NCBI GenBank assembly: GCA_963785755.1
Contig: CAWAXG010000010.1
Location: 1 to 21,871 of the forward strand
From: JACCXG01 sp963785755
GTDB taxonomy: Bacteria; Acidobacteriota; Vicinamibacteria; Vicinamibacterales; 2-12-FULL-66-21
Length of the DNA: 21,871 nt
Reading direction: 5' to 3'
Under the pieces are notes generated by a model. The model saw only the letters and a program-made list of their open reading frames with translations, was not told where the DNA came from and did not search any database. Below, piece by piece: positions 1-7,843 of the stretch (position 1 is the first letter of the stretch; every line of letters starts with the position of its first letter). Both the position numbers and the translations under genes were made by a program.

Positions 1-102
1 GACCGTTCCCCACTGGCGCTCGCTGAGGTACGGACCCCATTTCTTCCAGTCGACCTTGCCCTCGCGAGCCTCGTCAAGCCTGGCCTGTTCAGCTGTGTTC
101 AT
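1..102 (-). CDS. GH63/MGH1-like glucosidase, N-terminal fragment (runs off left edge)
   Basis: The minus strand from 102 reads 34 codons and is still open at the window edge. The peptide contains the run WKKWGPYLSERQWGTV at residues 19-34, which I recognise as the conserved opening of the roughly 900-residue bacterial 'glucosidase' proteins with an MGH1-like/GH63 alpha,alpha-barrel. A strong Shine-Dalgarno, GGAGGGAG, lies 6 bases before the ATG and fixes the start. The reaction is presumably exo-hydrolysis of an alpha-glucoside; the exact substrate cannot be read from this end. It is transcribed in the same direction as the DoxX-like gene, 166 bases downstream of it. Its place beside trehalose synthase and MalQ fits a sugar-metabolism cluster. 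The family call rests on one short conserved block, so subfamily is uncertain. Confidence 0.72.
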   Translation of the reverse strand, partial: MNTAEQARLDEAREGKVDWKKWGPYLSERQWGTV

Positions 103-268
103 GAGTTTCTCCCTCCGCTACGGGCCGCCTGTCCTGGCAACCTGTAAGGATGGCTCATTCTGGCGAGGATAGGAAGTCACGCGAAAGCGTGTGTCTTTTT
201 TCGGTTCTCGATCCTGCTGCTCCTCGGCATCGTGCTGAAGGACCGCAGACCGCTTCACATCGCCCGAT

Positions 269-1294
269 TCATTTCTTGAGGACACCTTCGGCCCACAGCC
301 GCTGGTCTTCCTCTTGCGGGGTCCATACCAGCAGCATCGCCATCACGCCATACAGAGGGAGATGCCCGACGAGCTCCACCCAATTGAACACTGTCAGCGA
401 CATGTTGATGAGGAGCCAGGCACTCGCCACGATGAGCCGGGGGAAGATACCGAAGATCAGGCAGAGCCCGATCACCAGTTCTGTGCTGCCCGCGCACAAC
501 ATGAAGAGGTCGTCTGACATCGGGATGCGCAGCCATGCGGTGAAGTTCAGCGGATGGTGTTGCAGGAATGCCCGAGCCAATTCAGGGTTGGCGAGTTTCT
601 CGGTGAACGCGACAATCGTCAGGCCCAGCCCCGTCCCTATCCGCAGGCACGGCATCGCGAGACGCGACAGCCGCGGCGTCGGCTCGAGGGCGGGAAACAG
701 CAACCGGTCGACCGCGTAGGGGCCTCGACCCGTCAGCATGAAGAACGCGCCGAACCCGAGATAGTGGGCGTTCTCAAGCATCGACTCCAACCCGACGACG
801 CCGGCGCCGATCAGCCAGAGCAGGCACAATGCTGCCCCGCCCACCCGGGCCAGACCGCCGTAGAGGACGCTCAGACCGATTCCGATCTGCACGACGCCCA
901 GCCAGTACAGCCACGGTCCTGCAAGCTGGTTGTTCGGCGAGAACAACTGTCCAGTGATCCCCAGCACGAGCAGCGGCAATCCGACATGAATCCCGAGGAT
1001 GAGCGGCACCACCGCATAAAAGCGTGCGCGTCCGTCGGGCGTCGCGCCGAGGGCCTCCGGCCCCGGCAGCAGCGCGCGGCCTCCGCTCCTGCGCCACACG
1101 ATTGCGAGCACAATGGTGGCGGCCAGTGCGAGCGATACGCCGACGATCTGCGGAAACCTGAACACCTGCTCCCACTGCGTGGGATACGCGTTGGCGTCGG
1201 CGAACCATTTCTCGTGTGCGTACACTGCACACGGAAACGTGAGGAGGGCGATCACAGCGATGCCGCGATACATGGATCGGGCCGTACATCTCAT
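269..1294 (-). CDS. DoxX-like integral membrane protein with signal peptide
   Basis: This is a roughly 341-residue membrane protein. I chose the ATG at 1294 over the longer reading frame from 1366 because GTGAGG sits 5-6 bases upstream and a hydrophobic signal segment ending VYA-HEKW follows. There are then about eight hydrophobic segments. The C-terminal half (from LRIGTGLGLTIVAFTEKL to the end) resembles the four-helix DoxX/HvfX fold, including the FNWVELVGHLP loop and the LLVW final helix. DoxX relatives are linked to quinone or thiosulfate oxidation in some systems, but most are of unknown role, and nothing here fixes the partner. No redox partner gene is adjacent; the next gene downstream is the glucosidase. 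The family call is good, the function unknown. Confidence 0.8.
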   Translation of the reverse strand: MRCTARSMYRGIAVIALLTFPCAVYAHEKWFADANAYPTQWEQVFRFPQIVGVSLALAATIVLAIVWRRSGGRALLPGPEALGATPDGRARFYAVVPLILGIHVGLPLLVLGITGQLFSPNNQLAGPWLYWLGVVQIGIGLSVLYGGLARVGGAALCLLWLIGAGVVGLESMLENAHYLGFGAFFMLTGRGPYAVDRLLFPALEPTPRLSRLAMPCLRIGTGLGLTIVAFTEKLANPELARAFLQHHPLNFTAWLRIPMSDDLFMLCAGSTELVIGLCLIFGIFPRLIVASAWLLINMSLTVFNWVELVGHLPLYGVMAMLLVWTPQEEDQRLWAEGVLKK

Positions 1295-1675
1295 ATGAGC
1301 CTCACTCAAAGAAGTGACAGAATTAGCTCGCGCAACCTTCGGGCGCCCCGGAACGGGGACGAACACGGCCCGAGTACTCGTCTGCCCTCCGGCTCGTCAC
1401 GCGCGCACAGAGTCTCTCATGCAAGGCCTAAGAAACCATGACTTCTCCGCTCCGCTCGATGCCTGGATGCGATGTTCTTCTGGCTAACACTTCTAGAGTT
1501 GCCAATGACAGCCAGTCGTGCAAAGCCGCACGATACGAGACCAGATGGTCCGTCATCGTCTGCACCGACAGCCGCTCCGTTGTCAGGGCGGACCAGGGCC
1601 AGCGTGGCCACTGCGGCACGCCTCGAGTTGTTCATCAACAACAAAGTCATCGTTGCTGGTCAACGCGGGGTTATC
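1295..1675. other. Non-coding stretch upstream of the DoxX-like gene
   Basis: No reading frame here has a convincing start signal or recognisable protein. Several overlapping frames are open simply because of the base composition. The part nearest 1295 should carry the promoter of the minus-strand DoxX-like gene, but I see no clear -35/-10 pair. The stretch ends where a mobile-element-like remnant begins. Confidence 0.5.
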
Positions 1676-1975
1676 ATGCGTGGACGAAAGCGATCACGCC
1701 TCGGGCCGCCGACGCGAACGGCCGATGTCGTTCCGCACGTGCAGGACGCACCGATTGATGAGGGGGCGCAAATCGATGCGGCGCTCCGCGCGCTGGTTCG
1801 GTTGTTGGCGGGGCAGGCCGCGCATGAAATCTTCGAGCAATCAGTCTCGGACTCAGATTGCTCCCTCGAAGAGGCTGCGAATGAGAGTCGCCATCTACGC
1901 CCGTTACTCGTCAGAGAACCAGCGCGACGCATCGATCGGCGTGAGCTCGTACTCAAACCTGCTCATGAGCTTTGA
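1676..1975 (+). pseudogene. Small ORF preceding the recombinase stump, probably a remnant
   Basis: An ATG at 1676 opens a 99-codon frame beginning MRGRKRSRLG. It contains the run RALVRLLAGQAAHEIFE at about residues 36-52, an amphipathic Ala/Leu segment like those in small proteins that often sit directly upstream of large serine recombinases. It overlaps the recombinase start at 1881 by about 95 bases and then runs on without resemblance to anything known. No good ribosome binding site is visible. I infer it is the companion ORF of the truncated recombinase rather than an independent working gene; the alternative is chance open frame. Confidence 0.35.
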
Positions 1976-2000
1976 ATCGCGCAGCGCGGATCTACACTGA
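1881..2000 (+). pseudogene. Truncated site-specific serine recombinase (N-terminal stump)
   Basis: From the ATG at 1881 the frame reads MRVAIYARYSSENQRDASI, which is the hallmark N-terminus of resolvase/invertase-type large serine recombinases, including the catalytic serine of the YARYSS motif. Similarity stops right after the DASI residues, where an intact protein would continue with the E-D-Q helix. Here the frame continues as unrelated sequence and stops at 2000 after 39 codons. A GAGG lies about 9 bases upstream of the ATG. The catalytic core beyond the nucleophile and the whole DNA-binding region are absent, so it cannot be functional. It marks an old integration or deletion just upstream of the trehalose synthase operon. 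Confidence 0.75.
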
Positions 2001-2050
2001 GGGCCAAGCGCTGACGCGCAAGCCAAGTCAATGTCCGCGCCTCGATACCG

Positions 2051-3691
2051 ATGGCCACCTCTGCCGATCCGCTGTGGTACAAGGACGCGGTTTTCTATCA
2101 GCTCCATGTCAAATCGTTTGCCGACAGCAACGAAGACGGGATTGGCGATTTTCACGGGCTGGCGGCAAAGCTGGATCACGTCGCGTCGCTGGGCGTCGAT
2201 TGTCTGTGGCTGCAGCCGATGTACCCGTCGCCGTTCAAAGACGACGGCTATGACATCTCCGATTACACGAGCATCCACCCGAGTTACGGGACGCTCGAGG
2301 ATTTCGAGCGGTTCCTGTCGCAAGCGCACGCGCGCGGCCTGCGCGTGATCATCGAGCTGGTCCTCAACCACACCTCCGATCTCCACGCCTGGTTCATCGA
2401 AGCGCGCAGCTCGCAAGACCATCCGCGCCGCGACTGGTACGTCTGGAGCGATACGGACGATCGCTACCGCGGCGTCCGGATCATCTTCATCGACACCGAG
2501 CTCTCGAACTGGGCGTGGGACCCGGTGTCGAAGGCCTACTACTGGCACCGGTTCTTCAGCCATCAACCGGACCTGAATTACGACAATCCCGCGGTTCGCG
2601 AGGAAATCTGGAACGTGATGAAGTTCTGGCTCGACCTCGGCGTGGACGGCTTCCGCGTCGACGCGGTGCCGTACCTGGTCGAGCGCGAGGGCACCTCGTG
2701 CGAGAACCTGCCGGAGACGCACGATGTGCTCAAGGAGCTCCGCGCCAAGCTGGATGCGCAGTATACGGGCAAGGTGCTCCTGGCCGAGGCCAACATGTGG
2801 CCCGAAGACGTCCGGCCGTATTTCGGCGACGGCGACGAGTTCCACATGTCGTTTCACTTTCCGATCATGCCGCGCATGTTCATGGCCTTGCGGCTCGAAG
2901 ATCGGAAGCCGCTCATCGACATCATCGAGCGGACGCCGAGCATTCCCGATTCGTGTCAGTGGGCGATCTTCCTGCGCAACCACGACGAGTTGACGCTCGA
3001 GATGGTGACGGACGTCGAGCGGCAATACATGTGGGACGAGTACGCGAAGGATCCGCGCGCGCGAATCAACCTCGGCATCCGCCGCCGGCTCGCGCCGCTG
3101 ATGGATGGCGATCGCCGCCGCATCGAGCTGATGAGCGGAATCCTGATGTCGCTGCCGGGCAGCCCGATCATGTACTACGGCGACGAGATCGGGATGGGCG
3201 ACAACGTCTATCTCGGCGACCGCAACAGCGTGCGCACGCCGATGCAGTGGAGCGGCGGGGTGAATGCGGGCTTCTCGACTGCCGACCCCGAGCGCCTCTG
3301 GCTGCCGCTCGTCGCCAACGCGCTCTATGGCTATCAGGCGGTCAACGTCGAATCGCAGCAGCGGAATCCGACGTCGCTCCTCAACTGGACCCGCCGCCTG
3401 ATCGAGGTGCGGCGATCGACGCCGGTCTTCGGCCGCGGCTCAATCGACTTTCTCAAGCCGGCGAATCACCGCGTGCTCGCGTTCACGCGCTCGCTCGGGC
3501 GCGAGACGGTTCTCGTCGTTTGCAACCTTGCAGGAACGGCGCAAGTCGCGGAGCTCGACATGTCCGCGCTCAGCGGCGCCATCCCGATCGAAATGTTCGG
3601 CGGCAGCATTTTTCCGCGGATCGGACGGGAGCCATACCCCATGATGATGGGGCCGTACGACTTCTACTGGTTCCGGCTCCGATGGTTGTAA
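2051..3691 (+). CDS. treS: Trehalose synthase / maltose alpha-D-glucosyltransferase (GH13)
   Basis: A 546-residue cytoplasmic GH13 enzyme that interconverts maltose and trehalose. All GH13 blocks are present in order: DGYDISDY (65-72), ELVLNHTSDLHAWF (102-115), DGFRVDAVPYL (199-209) with nucleophile Asp204, LLAEANMWPEDV (243-254) with acid/base Glu246, and FLRNHDELTLEMV (307-319) with Asp312. The NHTSDLHAWF and RNHDELTLEMVTD blocks are characteristic of TreS rather than of oligo-1,6-glucosidase. The length is that of the stand-alone enzyme; there is no fused maltokinase domain, and no maltokinase gene is in view. The ATG at 2051 lacks a clear Shine-Dalgarno. The glycosyltransferase starts 3 bases after its stop, so the two are surely co-transcribed. 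A related maltose-active GH13 is the main alternative. Confidence 0.92.
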   Translation: MATSADPLWYKDAVFYQLHVKSFADSNEDGIGDFHGLAAKLDHVASLGVDCLWLQPMYPSPFKDDGYDISDYTSIHPSYGTLEDFERFLSQAHARGLRVIIELVLNHTSDLHAWFIEARSSQDHPRRDWYVWSDTDDRYRGVRIIFIDTELSNWAWDPVSKAYYWHRFFSHQPDLNYDNPAVREEIWNVMKFWLDLGVDGFRVDAVPYLVEREGTSCENLPETHDVLKELRAKLDAQYTGKVLLAEANMWPEDVRPYFGDGDEFHMSFHFPIMPRMFMALRLEDRKPLIDIIERTPSIPDSCQWAIFLRNHDELTLEMVTDVERQYMWDEYAKDPRARINLGIRRRLAPLMDGDRRRIELMSGILMSLPGSPIMYYGDEIGMGDNVYLGDRNSVRTPMQWSGGVNAGFSTADPERLWLPLVANALYGYQAVNVESQQRNPTSLLNWTRRLIEVRRSTPVFGRGSIDFLKPANHRVLAFTRSLGRETVLVVCNLAGTAQVAELDMSALSGAIPIEMFGGSIFPRIGREPYPMMMGPYDFYWFRLRWL

Positions 3692-3694
3692 CGC

Positions 3695-4949
3695 GTGGAA
3701 CACGAGAGCATCCTTTCGGACGCGCTGCTCCGGCAGCTGATGGCGGTCGGCCAGGTCGACATCCTGGTCGGCCTGCCGACGCTGAACAATGCGTCGACCG
3801 TTGTCGACGTTGCGCGCGCGATCTACGCCTGTTTCACCCGCGACTTCGGACGTCAACGGACCGTGATGATCAACTCCGACGCGGGATCGACGGATGGCAC
3901 GCCGGAGCTGATTCGGGACGCCTCGCTGACCGACGGCGACGTGGTCCAGACGTCGCACTCGCTTCGGACGTTGCACCGCGTCGTGACCCCGTATCACGGA
4001 CTGCCGGGCAAACACACCGCGCTCAGGACGGTGTTCGCGGCGGCGGAGCTGACTCAAGCCAAGACACTGGTCGTGATCGATCCCGCCGGGCCGGCGACGA
4101 CGGCAGAGCGCGTGACGGAATTGATTGCGCCGATCGCCCACTCGGAAGTGGAGTTTCTCGCACCGCGCTACAGACGTCACCCGCGCGACGGCGCGCTCAT
4201 CACGCAACTGGTCCGTCCAGTCGTGCGCGCCGTGTACGAGGTGGGCCTGGACGAGCCGCTCGGCGCGGAATTCGGGTGCTCGGGACGCTTCGCCTCGCAT
4301 TGCCTGGAGCGCGGCATCTGGGCCGAGGACGCCGCAAGATTTGCGATCGACCTCTGGCTGCGTACCGAAGCGGTCGCCAACCGATTCACGGTGGGACAAA
4401 TCTGGCGTCCGGCGACCACCGGCGCAGCCGCGACGACACTGCGGCAGGCGGTCCGTCAGATTTTCCTGTCGTTGATAGCGAGCCTCCGGGCGCACGCGTC
4501 GTTCTGGCGTACGACGAAGAGCGTCACGACCCTGCGGACCTGGGGCGTGGATCAGAACGGCCTGCCTGCGGCCGCCGAATGGGACTACACCGCGCTCGCG
4601 CAGCAGGCGCGTCACGATATCTCCGAGATCAGGCCGCTGCTCGAAGCGGTGCTCGATCCGGCCGTGCTCGCGCGCCTGATCGAGGACGTCGCTGCGGCCG
4701 ATGCCAGTCCGGATGACGAGTTGTGGGTGAGGACCGTCTACGCCTTCCTCGAGATCGACCAACCGGGGAACCGCGAGCATCGAACACCTGGCCGATATGT
4801 TCGTGCCGATTTACATGTGGCGAGCCGCTCGGTTCATGTCGCAGACCGCGCACGAGCCCGTTGGCGTCGTGCAGACGCGGCTCAACGCCCTGTGCGACGC
4901 ATTTCAGCGCCTGAAGCCAGCGCTCGTCAACGGCTGGGATGGCGTATGA
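3695..4949 (+). CDS. GT-A glycosyltransferase, glucosylglycerate-synthase-like (C-terminus frameshifted)
   Basis: Starting at a GTG 3 bases after treS, the protein opens with DILVGLPTLNNAST (about 22-35) and VMINSDAGSTDGTPE, the nucleotide-sugar-binding start of a GT2/GT81-like GT-A fold. It continues with a conserved block around RYRRHPRDG, GAEFGCSGRF and FAIDLWLRTEA. These match the family that includes glucosylglycerate and mannosylglycerate synthases. Where relatives usually have a D-x-D metal motif after the VV strand, this protein reads VVIDPAGPATT. Near 4750-4760 the frame shifts by one base: the original frame runs on to 4960 as arginine-rich nonsense. The natural C-terminus (SIEHLADMFVPIYMWRAARF...) lies in the next frame and ends at a TGA at 4947-4949. 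Donor and acceptor are inferred only. Confidence 0.72.
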
Positions 4950-4956
4950 GGACGCG

Positions 4957-5658
4957 ATGATTCAAGAGATTGCGGATGCGCTCGTCCAGTCATGGCAAAA
5001 CTTCGCGTCGGCATTTGTGCTGTTCGTGCCGCGGCTGGTCGCGGCCACGATCATCTTTGCTGGCGGCTTCGTCGTGGCGCTCGGCGCACGCCGCGCGATC
5101 CACAGCCTCCTCGTCTGGATAGGCTTCGATCGCGTGGCGCGCCGAAGCGGCGCCAGCGAGATGCTGCGGACCGCCGAGATGCCAACGGCCGAACTGCTGA
5201 TCGCGAAGATCGTGTTCTGGATCGTCTGGATCGGCTTCATCGTGTCGGCGGTCGACACGCTGCAGTTCGCGCCGTTTCAGGGGCTCGTGCGGGAATTCTT
5301 CCGGTTCGTCCCGCGGTTCCTGGTCGCGCTCATGGTGTTCACGCTCGGCCTTCTCATCGGCAACTTTTTGTGGCGGGCGACGCTTCTGGCCGCGGTCAAC
5401 GCCGGATGGCCGGGCGCACGCTTGTTGAGCGGCGCGCTGCGCCTGCTGGTGATCGCGATCGGCGTGGTGATGGCGCTCGAGCAGCTGGGCCTGGCGACGG
5501 CGGTCGTCCTGACCGCGTTTGCGATCACGTTCGGCGCGGTGATGCTCGGCGGAGCCATCGCGTTCGGGCTCGGCGGGCGCGACGCCGCCAAGCAGCTGCT
5601 CGAGCGCCAGTCCAGGGCCAGTAAACAGCGCGACTCGGACGCCACGCCTCATTTGTAG
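4957..5658 (+). CDS. Small membrane protein with mechanosensitive-channel-type TM helices
   Basis: About 233 residues with five strongly hydrophobic segments. The last, AVVLTAFAITFGAVMLGGAIAFGLGG, carries the Gly/Ala-rich packing seen in the pore-lining helix of MscS-like proteins and in the 'conserved TM helix' family (CmpX-like). The hydrophilic C-terminal tail is short and there is no MscS beta domain. A start at 4957 has GAGG 6 bases upstream; an in-frame ATG at 4939 is also possible but poorly supported. It overlaps or abuts the end of the glycosyltransferase and precedes malQ by 31 bases, so it is part of the operon. An envelope-tension or osmotic role would suit the neighbouring osmolyte enzymes, but this is inference. 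Confidence 0.8.
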   Translation: MIQEIADALVQSWQNFASAFVLFVPRLVAATIIFAGGFVVALGARRAIHSLLVWIGFDRVARRSGASEMLRTAEMPTAELLIAKIVFWIVWIGFIVSAVDTLQFAPFQGLVREFFRFVPRFLVALMVFTLGLLIGNFLWRATLLAAVNAGWPGARLLSGALRLLVIAIGVVMALEQLGLATAVVLTAFAITFGAVMLGGAIAFGLGGRDAAKQLLERQSRASKQRDSDATPHL

Positions 5659-5689
5659 TCAACCGCGCACAGCTGCCACATCGACGGGT

Positions 5690-7213
5690 ATGCCGTTCCG
5701 ACGCTCAAGCGGGGTTCTGCTGCATCCGACATCGCTGCCGGGACGCTTCGGCATCGGCGATCTCGGGCCGAGCGCCTTTGAGTTCATCGATCTGATCGCG
5801 TCCGCCGGTCAGCGGATCTGGCAGGTGTTGCCGCTCGGGCCAACCGGCTACGGTGACTCGCCGTACCAATCGTTTTCTGCCTTTGCCGGCAACCCGCTTC
5901 TGATCAGCCTCGACGTGCTCGTCGAGGATGGACTGCTGGACCGATCCGAGACGGGCGGTGGCCAGCATGCGTCCGGCCGCGTCGACTACGAGAGCGTCAT
6001 CGCTCATCGACGAGCCCTGTGGCCACGAGTCCTGGACCGCTTCGACGCCAGTCAACCGGCGTTCGGCGATCGCTTCGATCAGTTCTGCACCGCAGAGGCG
6101 CGCTGGTTGGACGACTTTGCCTTGTTCATGGCCGTCAAAGACGCTCATGGCCAGGTCGCATGGATCGAGTGGGAGCAGGACATCGCCGCCCGCGATCCAT
6201 CGGCCGTGGCACGATGGTCGACGCGCCTGGCGCGCGAGATTCGGCTCTACAAGCTCACACAGTTTCTGTTCTTCGACCAGTGGGCGCGGCTGCGAGCGTA
6301 CTGTCGCAGGCGATCGATCGACGTTCTCGGTGATCTGCCGATTTTCGTGGCGCACGATAGCGCCGACGTCTGGGCGCGGCGAGAGCTGTTTCGGCTCGAC
6401 GCCAACGGTCGGCCGGCGGTGGTCACTGGCGTGCCTCCCGACTACTTCAGCCCCACCGGTCAGCTGTGGGGGAATCCTCACTACGATTGGGAGCGCATCG
6501 CCGCAAGCGGCTATGCGTGGTGGATCGATCGCGTGCGGGCGCTGCTGACGCTCGTCGATCGGATCCGGTTCGACCACTTCCGCGGGTTTGTCGCGTCGTG
6601 GGAGGTGCCTGGTGGCGCGACGACCGCGATCAACGGTGAATGGCAGAAGGGGCCGGGCGCCGCGCTCTTCGAGGCGATCGAGCGCGGGCTCGACCTCAAT
6701 CCGCTTCCCTTCGTCGCCGAGAACCTCGGCGTGATCACACCGGAGGTCGAAGCGCTCCGTCATCAGTTCGGCTTTCCCGGCATGGCGATCCTGCAGTTCG
6801 CGTTTGGCACCGATCCGCAGGCGCCCGATTTTCGCCCGCATAACTATCCACGCAATCTCGTCGTTTATACCGGAACGCATGACAACGATACGACGGTCGG
6901 ATGGTGGACTGGCGGCGCCGGTCACAGCACGCGGTCCGACGACGACATCGCTCGCGAGCGGGACTACGCCACTCGCTATCTGCGTCTCGACGGAAGCGCC
7001 GTGCATTGGGAGTTCATTCGCGCCGTGCTGGCATCTGTTGCTGACACGGCGATCGTTCCCGTGCAGGACCTTCTCGCGCTGGGCAGCGAGGCGAGGACGA
7101 ATCAACCGGGGACGGCATCTGGCAACTGGCGCTGGCAGCTGCGTCCCGGCCAACTGACCCTGGATGTAGCACGACGACTCGGCGTGCTGACGGAAACCTA
7201 CGAGCGCAACTGA
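5690..7213 (+). CDS. malQ: 4-alpha-glucanotransferase (amylomaltase, GH77)
   Basis: A 507-residue cytoplasmic GH77 enzyme that transfers alpha-1,4-glucan segments between maltooligosaccharides and releases glucose. Diagnostic blocks are SSGVLLHPTSLPGRFGIGDLG (6-26), GYGDSPYQSFSAFAGNPLLI (53-72), DLPIFVAHDSADVW (215-228), GVPPDYFSPTGQLWGNPHYDW (247-267), IRFDHFRGF (292-300), VAENLGVITPEV (342-353) and GTHDNDT (395-401). The catalytic triad is Asp295, Glu344 and Asp398, closely matching the spacing of the Thermus enzyme. The length is normal for the short bacterial type. The ATG at 5690 has only a weak ribosome site. It is last in the TreS operon and can supply maltose for TreS. No terminator with a U-run follows. 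Confidence 0.95.
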   Translation: MPFRRSSGVLLHPTSLPGRFGIGDLGPSAFEFIDLIASAGQRIWQVLPLGPTGYGDSPYQSFSAFAGNPLLISLDVLVEDGLLDRSETGGGQHASGRVDYESVIAHRRALWPRVLDRFDASQPAFGDRFDQFCTAEARWLDDFALFMAVKDAHGQVAWIEWEQDIAARDPSAVARWSTRLAREIRLYKLTQFLFFDQWARLRAYCRRRSIDVLGDLPIFVAHDSADVWARRELFRLDANGRPAVVTGVPPDYFSPTGQLWGNPHYDWERIAASGYAWWIDRVRALLTLVDRIRFDHFRGFVASWEVPGGATTAINGEWQKGPGAALFEAIERGLDLNPLPFVAENLGVITPEVEALRHQFGFPGMAILQFAFGTDPQAPDFRPHNYPRNLVVYTGTHDNDTTVGWWTGGAGHSTRSDDDIARERDYATRYLRLDGSAVHWEFIRAVLASVADTAIVPVQDLLALGSEARTNQPGTASGNWRWQLRPGQLTLDVARRLGVLTETYERN

Positions 7214-7253
7214 ATCTCTCCGAGGTCCCACGAAACTCGAACGGGTGCTGGCT

Positions 7254-7350
7254 TGGGCCCGCGACGATAAGCGATAGTTTCGACCGGCAGGATATTGGCT
7301 CTGGAATCCGAGTGGCGTCCGGACGATTCGACGTTCGAATCCTCGGACCC
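7254..7350 (+). other. tRNA-like relic (resembles tRNA-Gln(CUG))
   Basis: The stretch contains, in correct order, a D-loop-like GGCAGGATA, an anticodon-loop-like CTCTGGA flanked by TTGG and CCGA, the T-loop consensus GTTCGAATC, and possible acceptor arms GGGCCC (7255-7260) and GGACCC (7345-7350). The order and wording recall bacterial tRNA-Gln with anticodon CUG. However, the anticodon arm has extra bases, the region before the T-arm is about 12 bases too long, the T-stem has a mismatch and no CCA is encoded. It therefore looks like a decayed tRNA or tRNA-derived attachment site rather than a working gene. Confidence 0.25.
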
Positions 7351-7406
7351 TTCTGTTGGTCGTGGGCCGATTCCACCAGCACCGCGTGTGTAAGTTCGCG
7401 GCGGCG

Positions 7407-7634
7407 CTAGATATTTATGTCGGCCAGGTGAAACGGATAGCCGAGCGGTCGTCCACGCGCGTCAAGGTACTGTTCCCAAATGGCACGGACGGTACGATTA
7501 CGAGCCTCAGCCACGGCCTCTGCGAAGTCGTTGAACGGTCCCGCGACGTGTTCCCGGCTGATCACGTCGATCAGGCTGTAGGTCCCGCTGAGCCAGGCTC
7601 GAATGAGGATGTCGCCGCGTTGTGGAATCGGCAT
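7407..7634 (-). CDS. Small conserved-looking hypothetical protein
   Basis: A 75-residue soluble protein read leftward from the ATG at 7634. GAGG lies 6 bases upstream, which supports a genuine start. The sequence (RGDILIRAWLSGTYSLIDVISRE ... GPFNDFAEAVAEAR) predicts a short beta-hairpin followed by an alpha helix, in the style of small DUF2188-like or other alpha/beta hypothetical proteins. I cannot name a family with confidence. It has no signal peptide or membrane segment. It stands alone between malQ and padR, both on the other strand. No function is proposed. Confidence 0.6.
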   Translation of the reverse strand: MPIPQRGDILIRAWLSGTYSLIDVISREHVAGPFNDFAEAVAEARNRTVRAIWEQYLDARGRPLGYPFHLADINI

Positions 7635-7806
7635 GGGGCACCTCGGCCTTTAGGTGAGGAAGGAAAGGAGTCCCCAGCATAGCATCAAGCGGGCGAGCCG
7701 ATCAGCATGTGAAACCACCCTCGGCCGTCGAGCAGAAGCCGTCTTGCAGCAAATGCGATGACTGAGGATAGCTCGCCGAGCGACTGTGTTCAGAATGCGT
7801 CTTCAT

Positions 7807-7835
7807 TTGACTTCCGAATGGAACGCGGGTATGGT
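7807..7835 (+). promoter_or_regulatory. Sigma70-type promoter of padR (near-leaderless)
   Basis: TTGACT (7807-7812) and TATGGT (7830-7835) are separated by exactly 17 bases. The first matches the -35 consensus at five of six positions and the second the -10 consensus at four of six. Transcription should begin at about 7842-7843, directly before the ATG at 7844. There is no Shine-Dalgarno, which agrees with a leaderless or near-leaderless message. Confidence 0.65.
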
Positions 7836-7840
7836 CCATT
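7817..7840. promoter_or_regulatory. Inverted repeat over the padR promoter, candidate PadR operator
   Basis: AATGGA (7817-7822) and TCCATT (7835-7840) are a perfect inverted repeat with 12 bases between them. The dyad covers the spacer, the -10 box and the predicted start point, where a bound dimer would block transcription. PadR proteins commonly repress their own operon, so autoregulation is a reasonable inference. Confidence 0.45.
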
Positions 7841-7843
7841 GGG

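Noticed and set aside
178..201. Short hairpin CACGC-GAAA-GCGTG followed by a run of six T on the plus strand
   Set aside because: It looks like an intrinsic terminator, but no plus-strand gene reads into it; both neighbours are on the minus strand, where the order is reversed. The stem is only 5 bp.
2515..4716. A 733-codon plus-strand open frame overlapping treS and the glycosyltransferase
   Set aside because: Arginine/proline-rich nonsense in the shadow of two well-recognised genes; long empty frames are expected at this GC content.
5705..7231. A 508-codon minus-strand open frame opposite malQ
   Set aside because: Antisense shadow of malQ with no recognisable motif.
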